A stretch of 64,000 nucleotides of DNA. It comes from Sphingopyxis sp. (GTDB taxonomy: Bacteria > Pseudomonadota > Alphaproteobacteria > Sphingomonadales > Sphingomonadaceae). The translations under genes were made by a program, and so were the position numbers. The stretch covers positions 1-64,000 of the forward strand of contig JAGHZY010000015.1 of assembly GCA_017745175.1 (NCBI GenBank), read 5' to 3'. This document shows, piece by piece, positions 1-9,401 of the stretch; the first letter of the stretch is position 1; every line of letters begins with the position of its first letter. The notes below the pieces were generated by a model. The model made no database searches and was not told the DNA's origin. It was given only the letters and a program-made list of their open reading frames with translations.

Positions 1-568
1 CATCGGCATCGTCCATCGCGATCATCCGCGCGGCGTCGCCGATCGAATGCGCGCCGGTCGAGCAGGCGGTGACGACGGCGTGGTTGGGACCCTTCAGGCC
101 ATATTTGATGCTGACCTGGCCCGAGATCAGGTTGATCAGGCGGCCGTGCACGAAGTGCGGCGAAACGCGGCCCGGGCCCTTTTCGGCGAGCAGGAGACTT
201 TCGCTCTCGATTCCCGGCAGGCCGCCGATGCCCGAACCGATCGAGCAGCCGGCGCGCACCTTCTGTTCATCGGTGAGTTCGGTGAGACCCGCGTCCTCGA
301 GCGCCTGCCCCGCGGCGTCGATGCCGAAGATGATGAAGGGATCGACCTGACGCTGAACCTTGTGGTCGACGCGCTTGCCGGGGTCGAAGCCATATTCATG
401 GTCGGGACCCTTCACTTCGCACGCGATCGTGCATTTCTGGTCCGACGCATCGAAATGGGTGATCGTGCCCGCGCCCGATTTGCCCGCGATCAGATTGGCC
501 CATGTGGTTTCCACATCGGCGCCCAGCGGCGTCACCAAACCCAAACCCGTCACCACAACCCGGCGCAT
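1..568 (-). CDS. fabF: Beta-ketoacyl-ACP synthase II (N-terminal part, cut by window edge)
   Basis: Condensing enzyme of type II fatty acid synthesis in the cytoplasm; it elongates acyl-ACP with malonyl-ACP. Only the first 189 codons lie in the window. The N-terminus MRRVVVTGLGLVTPLG is typical of FabF, and the thiolase-fold active-site segment VVTACSTGAHS is visible with the nucleophile at Cys169; the two catalytic histidines would lie outside the window. An AAAGGA ribosome binding site precedes the ATG. It sits 170 bp downstream of acpP on the same strand, the usual acpP-fabF order, with a terminator between them. The family call is secure; the 3' end is unseen. Confidence 0.95.
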   Translation of the reverse strand, partial: MRRVVVTGLGLVTPLGADVETTWANLIAGKSGAGTITHFDASDQKCTIACEVKGPDHEYGFDPGKRVDHKVQRQVDPFIIFGIDAAGQALEDAGLTELTDEQKVRAGCSIGSGIGGLPGIESESLLLAEKGPGRVSPHFVHGRLINLISGQVSIKYGLKGPNHAVVTACSTGAHSIGDAARMIAMDDAD

Positions 569-635
569 AATCATTCCTTTCATCGGCCCCTGCCCCCGCA
601 GCGGGCCGCGTCAATTCCTACAGACGCATATCCAT

Positions 636-683
636 AAAAAAAGCTTCCCGGCCACTGCGCGCGAGCGCTCGGGACCGGGAAGC
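636..683 (-). terminator. Rho-independent terminator downstream of acpP
   Basis: Read on the minus strand, 9-bp arms GCTTCCCGG and CCGGGAAGC (675-683 and 643-651) enclose a GC-rich loop that can fold further, followed by a run of seven T (642-636). It lies between acpP and fabF, so fabF probably also has its own promoter or depends on read-through. Confidence 0.75.
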
Positions 684-738
684 CGGAAACGCGTGGGCGG
701 CGTCGCCGCCGCGTCCGGCCTGGCCGGACAACAGGGGT

Positions 739-975
739 TTAGCCCTTGTTCGCTTCGATATAGTCGATCGCGTCCTTGACGGTGGCGATCTTTTCCGCCG
801 CATCGTCGGGGATCTCGACGCCGAATTCTTCCTCGAACGCCATCACCAGCTCGACGATATCGAGGCTGTCGGCGCCCAGATCGTCGATGAAGCTCGCTTC
901 CTCGGTGACCTTGTCGGCTTCGACGCCCAGATGTTCGACGACGATCTTCTTAACCTTTTCGGCCGAATCGCTCAT
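739..975 (-). CDS. acpP: Acyl carrier protein
   Basis: A 78-residue acidic carrier protein that holds growing acyl chains on a phosphopantetheine arm during fatty acid and lipid A synthesis. The attachment motif [11 protein letters not shown] is present with Ser37 as the modified residue, and the acidic recognition helix 2 ([11 protein letters not shown]) follows it. Length and sequence fit standard AcpP. The start was placed at MSDSAEK because the open frame upstream has no ACP similarity and an AGGAACTG ribosome binding site lies just before this ATG. It is directly upstream of fabF on the same strand. Confidence 0.98.
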   Translation of the reverse strand: MSDSAEKVKKIVVEHLGVEADKVTEEASFIDDLGADSLDIVELVMAFEEEFGVEIPDDAAEKIATVKDAIDYIEANKG

Positions 976-1021
976 GCACAGTTCCTTTTTTCTGACTATG
1001 TCGTGAATGTTGAAAATTGCC

Positions 1022-2221
1022 CTAGTGCCCGTGGGCGGGGCTGGCAAGAGGGCTGGCATCGGCCGCTCGGCGAAGTGCCGCATCGACCAGAACCTCCTCC
1101 GCAGCGCTATATGCCGACCGTGTCCCTTTCTGCCCCTCCGGCACCTGAGTGACGAAATAGGCAATGCCGTCGCCGCCTTCAAGGTCGAACCACAGTCCCG
1201 ATCGCAATCCATAGGCATCGCCCGAGTGACCAAGGCGTAGCCGCCCGTCGCCGAACAGGTCGTCGCGGCACGCCGGATCCCCGAGCGCAGCGCCGCCCGT
1301 GCTGTGCATGGCGATGCCATATTCGCAGAAGAAACCCCCGGTCCCCTCGCCGCTCGTCGGCCGGACGGGTGCCATCGCCTCCAGCCGCGCAAGGCTTTCG
1401 GGCTTCAGGAAAGTGCCGCCGCGGCGCAGCAGCATCACACCGATGCGCGCGAGCCCGTTCGCCGATATGCGAAGACCGCCCTGCGGACTGAACCCCGCAC
1501 CGTGCCGGCCGAGCCGGTACGTCGCGACATCGCAACTGCCGCCGGCCGCCGGCACGACGGGACAGGCCGGGCGCACGCCCGCCAGATCGTCGCGCACGAC
1601 ATTGCCGTCGGCGTCGTAAAGCACGACCGCACGCGCGACCGCCGCGTCGCTGCATGCCGGCCAGTTGAAACAGGCATCGAGACCGAGCGGGCGAAGGACC
1701 AGCCGCGCCATTGCCCGGTCGAAACGTTCGCCGGTCACCGCCTCGACGACGGCCGCAACCACGGGATAATTGAAATTGGCGTAGGCGAAATCGCCGCCCG
1801 GCGCGCGCCCCCGGTCCCACGCAGCGGGATTGCGCAGCGCGGTTTCGAGATCGGCGTCGAGCGGCAGCACATAGTCGGTATCGTCGTTCAGCCCGGAACG
1901 GTGACCCAGAAGCTTGGCCAGACTGATCGGCTGATCGGGGTAAGCGGGATGGCGAAGCCGCCACCCGAGATAGTCGGACACATCGCGGTCGAGGTCGAGA
2001 CGCCCCGCCTCGACGAGCCGCAGAACACCCAGCGCGACGACGAGTTTCGACACCGACGCGATGCGTACCGGATCGTCGGGGCCGACCGGCCGTCCGTTCG
2101 CCCGATCGGCGAGGCCGGTGGCGATGCGCGTCTCGATCTTTCCGTCGCGATCGAAACGCACCGCGACCGCCGCGGGCGGCGGCGACGCCGCAAGGGTCAG
2201 CAGGGCCAGCGCAGACAACAT
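1022..2221 (-). CDS. Serine hydrolase, class C beta-lactamase/DD-peptidase-like
   Basis: A 399-residue exported serine hydrolase of the beta-lactamase/penicillin-binding (AmpC/esterase) superfamily. The first 20 residues are a hydrophobic signal segment. The catalytic motifs are SVSK (Ser56, Lys59), YAN (Tyr147 to Asn149) and HSG (332-334) in place of the KTG triad. The HSG form is common in members that act as esterases or D-amino-acid peptidases, so resistance should not be assumed. Several cysteines in the C-terminal half could form disulfides. It ends 46 bp upstream of acpP. The substrate cannot be read from the sequence. Confidence 0.85.
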   Translation of the reverse strand: MLSALALLTLAASPPPAAVAVRFDRDGKIETRIATGLADRANGRPVGPDDPVRIASVSKLVVALGVLRLVEAGRLDLDRDVSDYLGWRLRHPAYPDQPISLAKLLGHRSGLNDDTDYVLPLDADLETALRNPAAWDRGRAPGGDFAYANFNYPVVAAVVEAVTGERFDRAMARLVLRPLGLDACFNWPACSDAAVARAVVLYDADGNVVRDDLAGVRPACPVVPAAGGSCDVATYRLGRHGAGFSPQGGLRISANGLARIGVMLLRRGGTFLKPESLARLEAMAPVRPTSGEGTGGFFCEYGIAMHSTGGAALGDPACRDDLFGDGRLRLGHSGDAYGLRSGLWFDLEGGDGIAYFVTQVPEGQKGTRSAYSAAEEVLVDAALRRAADASPLASPAHGH

Positions 2222-2275
2222 GGCGCCACCCTGCGCAGCATCGCCGACGCGGTCAAGCTTGCGGTCAAGCCGCGC

Positions 2276-4030
2276 CTACCGGGCGGCCCCCGCTGCGACG
2301 GCCCCGGACTCGCGCAGCGCCGCCGAAGCGCGCTGGATCACGACCGGCGTGATCATGAAGCGCCCGAGCACCCGTTCGGGCGCCGTGTCGGCCGGCTGGC
2401 GCGTATAGGTCAGCAGGCGCTGCCATTGCGCGCGGCCCTCGGCCACATGCCCCTGCCGCGCAAGCACGATCGCGCGCACCATCATATATTGCGGCTCCAT
2501 ATTGCTCGGCGATGGCATATGATCGAGAATTCTGCGCGCCTCATCCTGTTCGCCGCGCTGCGACAGGATGAAAGCCAGCGTCACCGCGGGGACGCCCGGA
2601 TAGGACGAATCGAGCTGCAGCGACCGGCGGAGCAGTACCTCTCCCTCGGTGCCCGCCCCGCAGGTCAGCTTGAACAGGCCGAGAAAGCCCGCAATGTCCG
2701 GATCATAGGGGTTGAGGGCGATGGCGCCCTCGCCCATGGCGTTGCCGGCGACGCAATTGCCCGCATAATAATTGGCGCGCGCCATCGCGAACAGGCCCGC
2801 CGAGGAATTCGGACTGTCGTCATACGCGCGCTGCGCGAGCGCGCGGGCTTCGGTCAGCGCTTCGCGACCCGCCGCGGTCAGGCGCTGCGGCTGCCAGTCG
2901 CCATAGCGCACGAGCGACAGCGCGGCGAGCGCGACCGGATCGCGCGGATTTGCCTTGATCGTCGAACGAAGACAGGCGTCGATCTGCTTCGCCGTCGCCG
3001 CATTGCGCATCTGACGCAACCGGTTGAACTGCGCGAGGCACGGATAACCCGGGGAAAAATTGTCGGGCTGGCGCTGGACCTGGTCGCGCACGATCACGCC
3101 ATAATCGCCCGCGAGCTGGGCGATCAGCGGCTCGATCGCGGTGAATTCGGGGATATCGTCGCCGGTGAGGCGCAGCTGCTGCGACCAGATGGCGCGCTGG
3201 TCCGCCACCCGGTTGAGCACGAGCGTGACGTCGGCGGTCCCTTCCAAGGTCCGGACGATCGAGGTATCGAGCCGATAGTCGCCGGTCCGCGTCGCGGTGC
3301 TGCCCGGCGCCTTCGAACTCAGGAGATCGACCAGATCGAAGCGCCGGAGCCCGTCGCGCAGCTTTCCGTCGAGCGCGCGGGCGAGCGCACGCGATTGCGG
3401 CAAATTGCCCGCAGCCGGCGGGCTGACTTCGAGCAACGGAACGGGCACCGGATCGCCGGCGAACAGCCGGTCGGCTTCACCCCGGAGGGTCCACAACGTG
3501 AAGAGCGCGAGCGCGAGGAGGATCAGCACGACGATCCAGCGGCCGAAATGCGGCCCCTGCCGGCGACGCGCGGAAACGCCTCCCGCGCCCGGCGGGCCGG
3601 CGGGCTCGGCCGCAGCCTTGACGTCATCGCCGTGCCCCGCCTCGTCCGCCGATCGCGACGACGGCGGCGCCGACCGGTATTGCACGACGACCTCATAGCT
3701 GCCCTGCGGCACGCGCAGGCGATGAACCCATGGCGTGTCGGCATAATAACGGTCGAGCAGGGTGCGCAGCCGCCCGACCATGACGCGCGGATAGCTGTCG
3801 ACGGCGGGGTCGAAATCCTCGCTGCGGCCGAGCGCCTCGGTCGCGATCGCATAGGCCTTCGGCGCGCTGCGGCCGCCGCGAAGACGGTGTTCGACAAGGA
3901 ATTGCAGCAAACGCGACAGCACCGGCGAACGCGTGAACATCGGGGAATCGAGCAGCGTCCCGAGCTCTTCCGCGATAATCCGGTCGACGTCGCCGGGATC
4001 CTGTGTTTCGTTCGCCTTCGTCTGGTCCAT
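2276..4030 (-). CDS. Membrane-anchored winged-helix/TPR protein
   Basis: A 584-residue protein with three visible parts. Residues 15-120 resemble the winged-helix-like N-terminal domain found in adenylate-cyclase-like and TPR proteins of alphaproteobacteria; key stretches are FDPAVDSYPRVMVGRLR and VPQGSYEV. A single membrane segment (WIVVLILLALALFTLWTL) lies at about 164-182. The C-terminal 400 residues are helical and TPR-like, with segments such as ALAALSLVRYGDW and AGFLGLFKLTCG. The layout is that of a one-component regulator, with a cytoplasmic DNA-binding-like head and a periplasmic TPR tail. The start at MDQTKAN has a GAGGGTGGC ribosome binding site. The target is unknown. Confidence 0.7.
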   Translation of the reverse strand: MDQTKANETQDPGDVDRIIAEELGTLLDSPMFTRSPVLSRLLQFLVEHRLRGGRSAPKAYAIATEALGRSEDFDPAVDSYPRVMVGRLRTLLDRYYADTPWVHRLRVPQGSYEVVVQYRSAPPSSRSADEAGHGDDVKAAAEPAGPPGAGGVSARRRQGPHFGRWIVVLILLALALFTLWTLRGEADRLFAGDPVPVPLLEVSPPAAGNLPQSRALARALDGKLRDGLRRFDLVDLLSSKAPGSTATRTGDYRLDTSIVRTLEGTADVTLVLNRVADQRAIWSQQLRLTGDDIPEFTAIEPLIAQLAGDYGVIVRDQVQRQPDNFSPGYPCLAQFNRLRQMRNAATAKQIDACLRSTIKANPRDPVALAALSLVRYGDWQPQRLTAAGREALTEARALAQRAYDDSPNSSAGLFAMARANYYAGNCVAGNAMGEGAIALNPYDPDIAGFLGLFKLTCGAGTEGEVLLRRSLQLDSSYPGVPAVTLAFILSQRGEQDEARRILDHMPSPSNMEPQYMMVRAIVLARQGHVAEGRAQWQRLLTYTRQPADTAPERVLGRFMITPVVIQRASAALRESGAVAAGAAR

Positions 4031-4437
4031 GCCACCCTCAAATACGCCCGTCGGGCGGTGCGGTAGATACGCCAATCAGCCAGCGCGGCCACCCGTTGTT
4101 ACTTTGACGTAACGGTAACAAGGAAGCCTTGGACCATATCAGAAGAAAATCGCCGCGCCAATCCGCTAGGAAAAGGGCGAAAAGGGGTTAAGGATTGGTT
4201 ATCAAATGGCAACATCGCAACATGTGACCCCTTGTAACTGCTCTCTTTTCGAAACTGTGGCATTCTTTCCATGTCGCGCTGTCCTCCGGATAACGCGGTG
4301 TGGAGCTATAAGGCGAATGGTGCGAGCTGGTCCCTGGCACCTTTCGATCCCCCTCAGGCTTCATTTCAAGACTTCGCCGGGCGGCCCGACAGCCCCACCT
4401 GTTCTGTCGCCCGGCAAGTCGACCAATGCCCTTCCCC
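4031..4437. other. Intergenic region upstream of the winged-helix/TPR gene
   Basis: About 400 bp without a supportable gene. Open frames here have no recognisable similarity and mostly run out in low-complexity Arg/Pro/Ala composition. The first 90 bp upstream of the winged-helix/TPR gene carry TAAC-rich inverted repeats (described separately). The rest, up to the ferric-reductase-like gene, shows no clear terminator or RNA gene. Confidence 0.5.
4096..4121. promoter_or_regulatory. Inverted repeat TTGTTAC-N12-GTAACAA
   Basis: Perfect 7-bp arms (4096-4102 and 4115-4121) flank 12 bp, and a third GTAAC (4109-4113) sits inside the spacer. The site is 66-91 bp upstream of the winged-helix/TPR gene start, where an operator would be expected. 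Autoregulation by that protein is an inference from position only. Confidence 0.45.
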
Positions 4438-5031
4438 TCACTGCACCATGCGTCGTCGCGGCCATAGCCGCAGCGCGAGCGCCGCGATCATGATCGACCC
4501 GAGGATCAAGCCGGTGGCACGCTTGCCCGGATCGGCGCCAAGGGCGCGCCCGGCATAGCTCGCGGTGAAGATGAACCAGATATAATGGATGCCGAACCGG
4601 TGGAGCCGCCCCCACCATCGGCCGAGCCGCCGCTGCCATCGGTCGGTCGAGGTCAGCGCCATCAGATAGATCAGGACATAGGCAAGCCCACCGCCGAGGA
4701 GCGACTGCCAGCTCCGTCCCGGCGCAAAGACGGTGACATTGATGCCCAGCGCAACGAGGTGGATCGTATGCGCGAGCGCAAAGCCCAGCCCCCATTGCCG
4801 GCGGCGGCGAAGCAGTGCGCGCGTCGCGGGTCCCGGCCAGCGCCGGACAAGCGTCGAGGCGAGGAAGGCGACGAGAAAGAGCGGCAACCCCGCCCGCGCC
4901 GTCCACCGCGCCGCAAGCCCTGCGCGCCCGGCCGCGTCAGCCCCGGCCAGCAATCCCGCCGCGACCGCGAACAGCCCGGCGGCGAGACCGAGCAGCAACG
5001 GCGTCGAACGGCGGTCGAGCCAGCCGGCCAA
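4438..5031 (-). CDS. Ferric-reductase-like transmembrane protein
   Basis: A 197-residue integral membrane protein with about six hydrophobic helices. His88/His91 (HTIHL) and His144/His149 (LHRFGIHY) on separate helices match the haem-ligand pattern of the ferric-reductase-like transmembrane domain family, which also includes MsrQ/YedZ. It lacks any FAD/NAD domain, so it would pass electrons to or from a partner. The start is a TTG lying 2 bp after the stop of the VOC gene, which suggests translational coupling; no ATG is available near it. Substrate and partner are not evident. Confidence 0.7.
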   Translation of the reverse strand: MAGWLDRRSTPLLLGLAAGLFAVAAGLLAGADAAGRAGLAARWTARAGLPLFLVAFLASTLVRRWPGPATRALLRRRRQWGLGFALAHTIHLVALGINVTVFAPGRSWQSLLGGGLAYVLIYLMALTSTDRWQRRLGRWWGRLHRFGIHYIWFIFTASYAGRALGADPGKRATGLILGSIMIAALALRLWPRRRMVQ

Positions 5032-5033
5032 AT

Positions 5034-5435
5034 TCAGGCGGGACCGATGCGAAAGGCGCAGAGCTTGTTGCCGTCGGGATCGCGGAAATAGGCGCCATAG
5101 AAAGCCTGATCGCCCTCTTCGCCGCGCACGCCCGGCGCGCCCTCGCAGGAGCCCCCGAGTTCGAGCGCCTTCGCGTGCAGCGCGTCGACCTTGCTGCGCT
5201 CGTCGACGACGATCGCCGCCATATGACCATTGCCGCGATCGGTCGGGCGGCCGTCATAGGGCCGCGTCACCGCAATCCCCGGCTGACCCCAGCCGGTGCC
5301 ATAGAGGGTGAAGCCGTTCGCTTCCGTTTCCGACATGCGCATCAATTCGCTGGCGCCGATCGTCCCGAGCAGCGCCGAATAAAAGGCCCGCGCGCGCTCC
5401 AGATCGTCGGTTCCCATGGTAACATAACCGAGCAT
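5034..5435 (-). CDS. VOC (glyoxalase/bleomycin resistance) family protein
   Basis: A 133-residue vicinal-oxygen-chelate fold protein. It opens with the typical DLERARAFYSALLG helix after the first strand and closes with FRDPDGNKLCAFRIG, where the DPDGN turn is the family signature. A strong GGGGAGAGGC ribosome binding site precedes the ATG at MLGYVT. It resembles stand-alone VOC proteins of the glyoxalase/dioxygenase type; the metal ligands and substrate cannot be assigned. It lies just upstream of the ferric-reductase-like gene, probably in one transcript. Confidence 0.85.
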   Translation of the reverse strand: MLGYVTMGTDDLERARAFYSALLGTIGASELMRMSETEANGFTLYGTGWGQPGIAVTRPYDGRPTDRGNGHMAAIVVDERSKVDALHAKALELGGSCEGAPGVRGEEGDQAFYGAYFRDPDGNKLCAFRIGPA

Positions 5436-5464
5436 TGCCTCTCCCCTTTCGCGCGACTCCATAA

Positions 5465-5496
5465 ACGAAAGGGGCGCCGGTTTCCACCGGCGCCCC
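5465..5496 (-). terminator. Rho-independent terminator downstream of the DUF3617 gene
   Basis: Perfect 10-bp arms GGGGCGCCGG and CCGGCGCCCC (5471-5480 and 5487-5496) with a 6-nt loop, followed on the minus strand by TTTCGTTT. It separates the DUF3617 lipoprotein gene from the VOC gene. Confidence 0.8.
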
Positions 5497-5524
5497 GATC
5501 GACTTTTCCAGTCGGGCCTGCAGC

Positions 5525-6043
5525 TCAGGTTGCCGCCGGCGCCTTGCACGGACCGGTGTGGGTGCTGGTCATCTGCATGACCATTTCCATGTCGCCGCCG
5601 GTCGGGACCTTGCCCTTGGTGGTGATGGTAACGTCGGTCTTCTTGGCTTCCATCGTGCCGGCCATCGCCATGTCGACAGTCTGGCCGTTCGCGGTGCAGG
5701 TGCCCGCAACGTCGATCTTGCCGCCCGCAACATCCTTCTTCGACCATTTGCACTCGCCGCCATTGCCCGGCCCCTTCGCGAGTTCGGCGGCGATATCTTC
5801 CTTGTCGACCTGTGCCTGCGTGAAGCACTGCTCCATGCCGCTGGCGCCTTCCATCATCTTCGCCATGCCGTCCTTCATTTCGGCCGGCATGCCGGGGACT
5901 TCGAACTTCACCAGCTTGACGTCGGTTTTCCAGTTGCCCGCTTCGCGCTTCACCGGACCGCTGGCGGCGGCATTTTCGCCCTTGCCGCAGCCCGAGACTG
6001 CGATGAGCGCGCCGATTGCGGCGACCGTCAGAAATTTCTTCAT
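5525..6043 (-). CDS. DUF3617 domain lipoprotein
   Basis: A 172-residue secreted protein. The N-terminus [20 protein letters not shown] is a lipoprotein signal with Cys19 as the lipidation site. The body shows the DUF3617 pattern: [21 protein letters not shown] near the start, a CFTQAQV motif and a late [10 protein letters not shown] with paired cysteines, then a strand-rich end. An AGGAGGATG ribosome binding site supports the start. DUF3617 proteins are exported and of unknown function. It is divergent from uvrB. Confidence 0.85.
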   Translation of the reverse strand: MKKFLTVAAIGALIAVSGCGKGENAAASGPVKREAGNWKTDVKLVKFEVPGMPAEMKDGMAKMMEGASGMEQCFTQAQVDKEDIAAELAKGPGNGGECKWSKKDVAGGKIDVAGTCTANGQTVDMAMAGTMEAKKTDVTITTKGKVPTGGDMEMVMQMTSTHTGPCKAPAAT

Positions 6044-6062
6044 AAATTCATCCTCCTGTTGG

Positions 6063-6103
6063 GCATCGGGGAGAACCCCGATGCGACGATTTGGTTGCAA
6101 CCA
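6063..6103. promoter_or_regulatory. Two palindromes in the DUF3617/uvrB divergent region
   Basis: GCATCGGGG-agaa-CCCCGATGC (6063-6084) is a perfect 9-bp-arm hairpin, and TGGTTGCAACCA (6092-6103) is a perfect 12-bp palindrome. Both sit between the two divergent start codons, where operators or a transcript hairpin could act. Which gene they serve is not known. Confidence 0.45.
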
Positions 6104-6145
6104 CCATTATTGTCGTTGGCCCCAATCGATACCATATTGGCGGTG

Positions 6146-8332
6146 ATGGCAATCCAGATTCGCACCTCGCTCGACGAAATCGACACGGCGGAGGGCTATG
6201 TCCCGCATCGCCCCGCCCGCCCCGACAAGGTCGAAGGCGGCAAGCGATTTGAACTGGTTAGCGACTATCAGCCCGCGGGCGACCAGCCGACCGCGATCCG
6301 GGAACTTGTCTCGACCGCACTCGACGGCGAACGCGATCAGGTGCTGCTCGGCGTCACCGGGTCGGGCAAGACCTTCACCATGGCCAAGGTCATCGATGAA
6401 TTGCAGCGCCCGGCCCTGATCCTCGCCCCGAACAAGATCCTCGCCGCGCAGCTCTACGGCGAGTTCAAGAGCTTCTTCCCGAACAATGCGGTCGAATATT
6501 TCGTCAGCTATTACGACTATTACCAGCCCGAGGCCTATGTGCCGCGGTCGGACACGTACATCGAGAAGGAAAGTTCGGTAAACGAGGCGATCGACCGCAT
6601 GCGCCATTCGGCGACGCGCGCTTTGCTCGAACGCGACGACGTGATCATCGTCGCCTCGGTGTCGTGCCTCTACGGCATCGGCTCGGTCGAGACTTATTCC
6701 GCGATGATCTTCGACCTCAAAAAGGGTCAGGTCGCCGACAGCCGCGAGATCATCCGCAAGCTCGTCGCGCTCCAGTACAAGCGCAACGATCAGGCCTTCG
6801 CGCGTGGCAATTTCCGCGTTCGCGGCGACAGCCTCGAAATCTTCCCGTCGCACTATGAGGATATGGCGTGGCGCGTCAGCTTCTTCGGCGACGAGATCGA
6901 GGAGATCACCGAATTCGACCCGCTGACGGGCAAGAAGATCGCGAGCCTCAATTACGTCCGCGTCTATGCGAACAGCCACTATGTCACGCCCGGTCCGACG
7001 CTGAAGCAGGCGACCGAGGCGATCCGCCACGAACTCGCCGAGCGGCTGAAGGAACTCGAGACCGAAGGCCGCCTGCTCGAGGCGCAGCGGCTCGAGCAGC
7101 GCACCAATTTCGACCTCGAGATGATCGCCGCGACGGGGAGCTGCGCCGGCATCGAGAATTACAGCCGCTTCCTCACCGGCCGCCTCCCCGGCGAGCCGCC
7201 GCCGACCCTGTTCGAATATCTGCCCGATAACGCCCTGCTCTTCGTCGACGAGAGCCACCAGACGATCCCGCAGATCGGCGCGATGTCGAAGGGCGACCAT
7301 CGCCGCAAGATCACGCTCGCCGAATATGGCTTCCGCCTGCCGAGCTGCATCGACAACCGGCCCTTGCGCTTTTCCGAATGGGACATGATGCGCCCGCAGA
7401 CGGTGAGCGTGTCGGCAACCCCCGGCACGTGGGAAATGGACCGCACGCAGGGCGTCTTCGCCGAACAGGTCATCCGTCCCACCGGGCTGATCGACCCGCC
7501 GGTGTTCATCAAGCCGGTCGAGGAGCAGGTCGACGATCTGATCATGGAGGCGAAGGCGACCGCCGCGGCGGGATACCGCACGCTCGTCACCACGCTGACC
7601 AAGCGCATGGCCGAGGATCTCACCGAATTCCTCCACGAGGCGGGGCTCAAGGTCCGGTATATGCACTCCGACGTCGAGACGCTCGAGCGCATCGAGATCA
7701 TCCGCGACCTCCGCCTCGGGGTATTTGACGTGCTCGTCGGGATCAACCTGCTGCGCGAAGGGCTCGACATTCCCGAATGCGGGCTCGTCGCGATCCTCGA
7801 CGCCGACAAGGAAGGTTTCCTGCGCAGCGAGACCAGCCTCGTCCAGACGATCGGCCGCGCGGCGCGCAACGTTGACGGGCGCGTCATCCTCTACGCCGAC
7901 CGCATCACCGGCAGCATGGAACGCGCGATGCGCGAAACCGATCGTCGCCGCGAAAAGCAGGAGGCGTATAACGCCGAACACGGCATCACGCCGACGACGA
8001 TCAAGCGCAACATCGGCGACATCATCGCGCATGTCGCGTCGAAGGATCAGGTGACGATCGACATCGGCGAGGACAAGCCCGCGCACATGGTCGGCCACAA
8101 TCTGCGCGCCTATATCCAGGAGCTTGAAAAGAAGATGCGCGACGCCGCCGCCGACCTCGAGTTCGAGGAGGCCGGACGTCTGCGCGACGAGATCCGCAAG
8201 CTCGAGGCCGACGAACTGGGATTGCCTGCGGACGAACAGGTCGCACCGCGCGCCGGCCGCTCGAACGAGGGCAAGCCGGGGACGCGCAAGGGCCGCTTCG
8301 GGAAGCAGAGCAAGACGAAATGGGGGCGGTGA
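6146..8332 (+). CDS. uvrB: Excinuclease ABC subunit B
   Basis: The damage-verifying helicase-like subunit of nucleotide excision repair, loaded by UvrA and then binding UvrC. The 728-residue product has Walker A GVTGSGKT (69-76), the beta-hairpin [16 protein letters not shown] (118-133) that threads into DNA, the DESHQ motif, helicase motifs including QTIGRAARN, and a C-terminal UVR domain ([15 protein letters not shown]) that contacts UvrC. The N-terminus carries an extra segment of about 30 residues before the usual start and the C-terminus a basic tail ([13 protein letters not shown]); together they make it longer than the E. coli protein. The ATG follows an in-frame GTG. No canonical alphaproteobacterial SOS box is seen upstream. 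Confidence 0.98.
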   Translation: MAIQIRTSLDEIDTAEGYVPHRPARPDKVEGGKRFELVSDYQPAGDQPTAIRELVSTALDGERDQVLLGVTGSGKTFTMAKVIDELQRPALILAPNKILAAQLYGEFKSFFPNNAVEYFVSYYDYYQPEAYVPRSDTYIEKESSVNEAIDRMRHSATRALLERDDVIIVASVSCLYGIGSVETYSAMIFDLKKGQVADSREIIRKLVALQYKRNDQAFARGNFRVRGDSLEIFPSHYEDMAWRVSFFGDEIEEITEFDPLTGKKIASLNYVRVYANSHYVTPGPTLKQATEAIRHELAERLKELETEGRLLEAQRLEQRTNFDLEMIAATGSCAGIENYSRFLTGRLPGEPPPTLFEYLPDNALLFVDESHQTIPQIGAMSKGDHRRKITLAEYGFRLPSCIDNRPLRFSEWDMMRPQTVSVSATPGTWEMDRTQGVFAEQVIRPTGLIDPPVFIKPVEEQVDDLIMEAKATAAAGYRTLVTTLTKRMAEDLTEFLHEAGLKVRYMHSDVETLERIEIIRDLRLGVFDVLVGINLLREGLDIPECGLVAILDADKEGFLRSETSLVQTIGRAARNVDGRVILYADRITGSMERAMRETDRRREKQEAYNAEHGITPTTIKRNIGDIIAHVASKDQVTIDIGEDKPAHMVGHNLRAYIQELEKKMRDAAADLEFEEAGRLRDEIRKLEADELGLPADEQVAPRAGRSNEGKPGTRKGRFGKQSKTKWGR

Positions 8333-8339
8333 CGGTCCG

Positions 8340-9302
8340 ATGACGGTCATTCGCTGGGGCATGATCGGTTGCGGCAGCGTGACCGAGCGCAAGAGCGCCC
8401 CCGCCTACCGGCAGATCGAGGGCTTCGCGCTGCACGGCGTCTTCAATCGCACCCGTGCGAAGGCAGAGGATTATGCCGCGCGCCACGGCGTCGCGCGCGT
8501 CTTCGACAGCGCGGCCGACCTCATTCACGCCCCCGACATCGACGCGATCTATATCGCGACCCCGCCCGACAGCCACGAAGCCTATGCGCTCGAAGTTGCG
8601 CGCGCGGGCAAGCCCTGCTGCATCGAAAAACCGATGGCGCCGGATCATGCCGCCTGTGTCCGCATCCGCGATGCCTTCGCCGATCGGGCGCTGCCGCTCT
8701 TCGTCGCCTATTACCGTCGTTCGCTGCCGCGGTTTCGGCAGGTGAAGACATGGCTCGACGAAGGCGCGATCGGACAGGTTCGCCACATCCACTGGGCGCT
8801 GACCAAGCCCGCGAGCCCGACCGATCTGTCCGATACGAACTGGCGCGTCGACGCCGCGATCGCACCCGGCGGCTATTTCGACGATCTCGCGAGCCACGGC
8901 CTCGACCTCTTCTGCTGGTTGTTCGGCGAGGTGGCGGACGTCGCCGGCTTCGCTGTCAACCAGCAGGGCCGGTACAGCGCGGCGGACGCCGTGACGGGAT
9001 GCTGGTTGCACAGCGGCGGTGTCACCGGATCGGGGGGCTGGAATTTCGGCGCCGCCGAACGGCTGGACCGCGTCGAAATCACCGGCAGCGCTGGCCGCAT
9101 CGTCTTTTCGATCTTCGACGAAACGCCGCTGCGGCTGTCGCGCGGCGACGAGAATATCGAGATGGTCATAGACCATCCGCCGGCGATCCAGTATTTTCAC
9201 GTCGAGGCGATGCGCGATCACCTCGCCGGCCGCGCCGTCCATCCATCGACGGGCGAAACCGGTGCGCACACCGCGTGGGTGATGGACCGGATCCTGTCGT
9301 AA
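8340..9302 (+). CDS. Gfo/Idh/MocA family oxidoreductase
   Basis: A 320-residue NAD(P)-dependent dehydrogenase-type protein. The Rossmann start is MIGCGSVTERKSAPAY and the family EKP motif is CCIEKPMAPD (Glu96, Lys97, Pro98), with Lys97 the expected catalytic lysine. The C-terminal half is the alpha/beta substrate domain. It begins 7 bp after uvrB, probably in one transcript, though there is no functional link to repair. The substrate, likely a sugar or inositol derivative as in related enzymes, is not defined by the sequence. Confidence 0.88.
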   Translation: MTVIRWGMIGCGSVTERKSAPAYRQIEGFALHGVFNRTRAKAEDYAARHGVARVFDSAADLIHAPDIDAIYIATPPDSHEAYALEVARAGKPCCIEKPMAPDHAACVRIRDAFADRALPLFVAYYRRSLPRFRQVKTWLDEGAIGQVRHIHWALTKPASPTDLSDTNWRVDAAIAPGGYFDDLASHGLDLFCWLFGEVADVAGFAVNQQGRYSAADAVTGCWLHSGGVTGSGGWNFGAAERLDRVEITGSAGRIVFSIFDETPLRLSRGDENIEMVIDHPPAIQYFHVEAMRDHLAGRAVHPSTGETGAHTAWVMDRILS

Positions 9303-9401
9303 CCCCTGCGGCTTCGACGAAACCCCGTCTGTAACCGACAAGTAACCTTGCCGCCCCGGCGGGTGCTGCATAGGGTCGCCCCGCAAATCGGGGAGAAATA
9401 T

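Noticed and set aside
1304-4066. A 920-codon + strand open frame covering the beta-lactamase-like and winged-helix/TPR genes
   Set aside because: It is antisense to two genes with clear motifs and has Arg/Ala/Gly-rich shadow composition with no family similarity.
4206-4558. Two 95-codon + strand frames in the 4-kb intergenic region
   Set aside because: They have no ribosome binding site of note, no recognisable family, and overlap the antisense start of the ferric-reductase-like gene.
6072-6090. Alphaproteobacterial LexA box (GAAC-N7-GAAC) upstream of uvrB
   Set aside because: Only GAAC-N7-CGAC is seen, with the second half imperfect, so no SOS operator is claimed.
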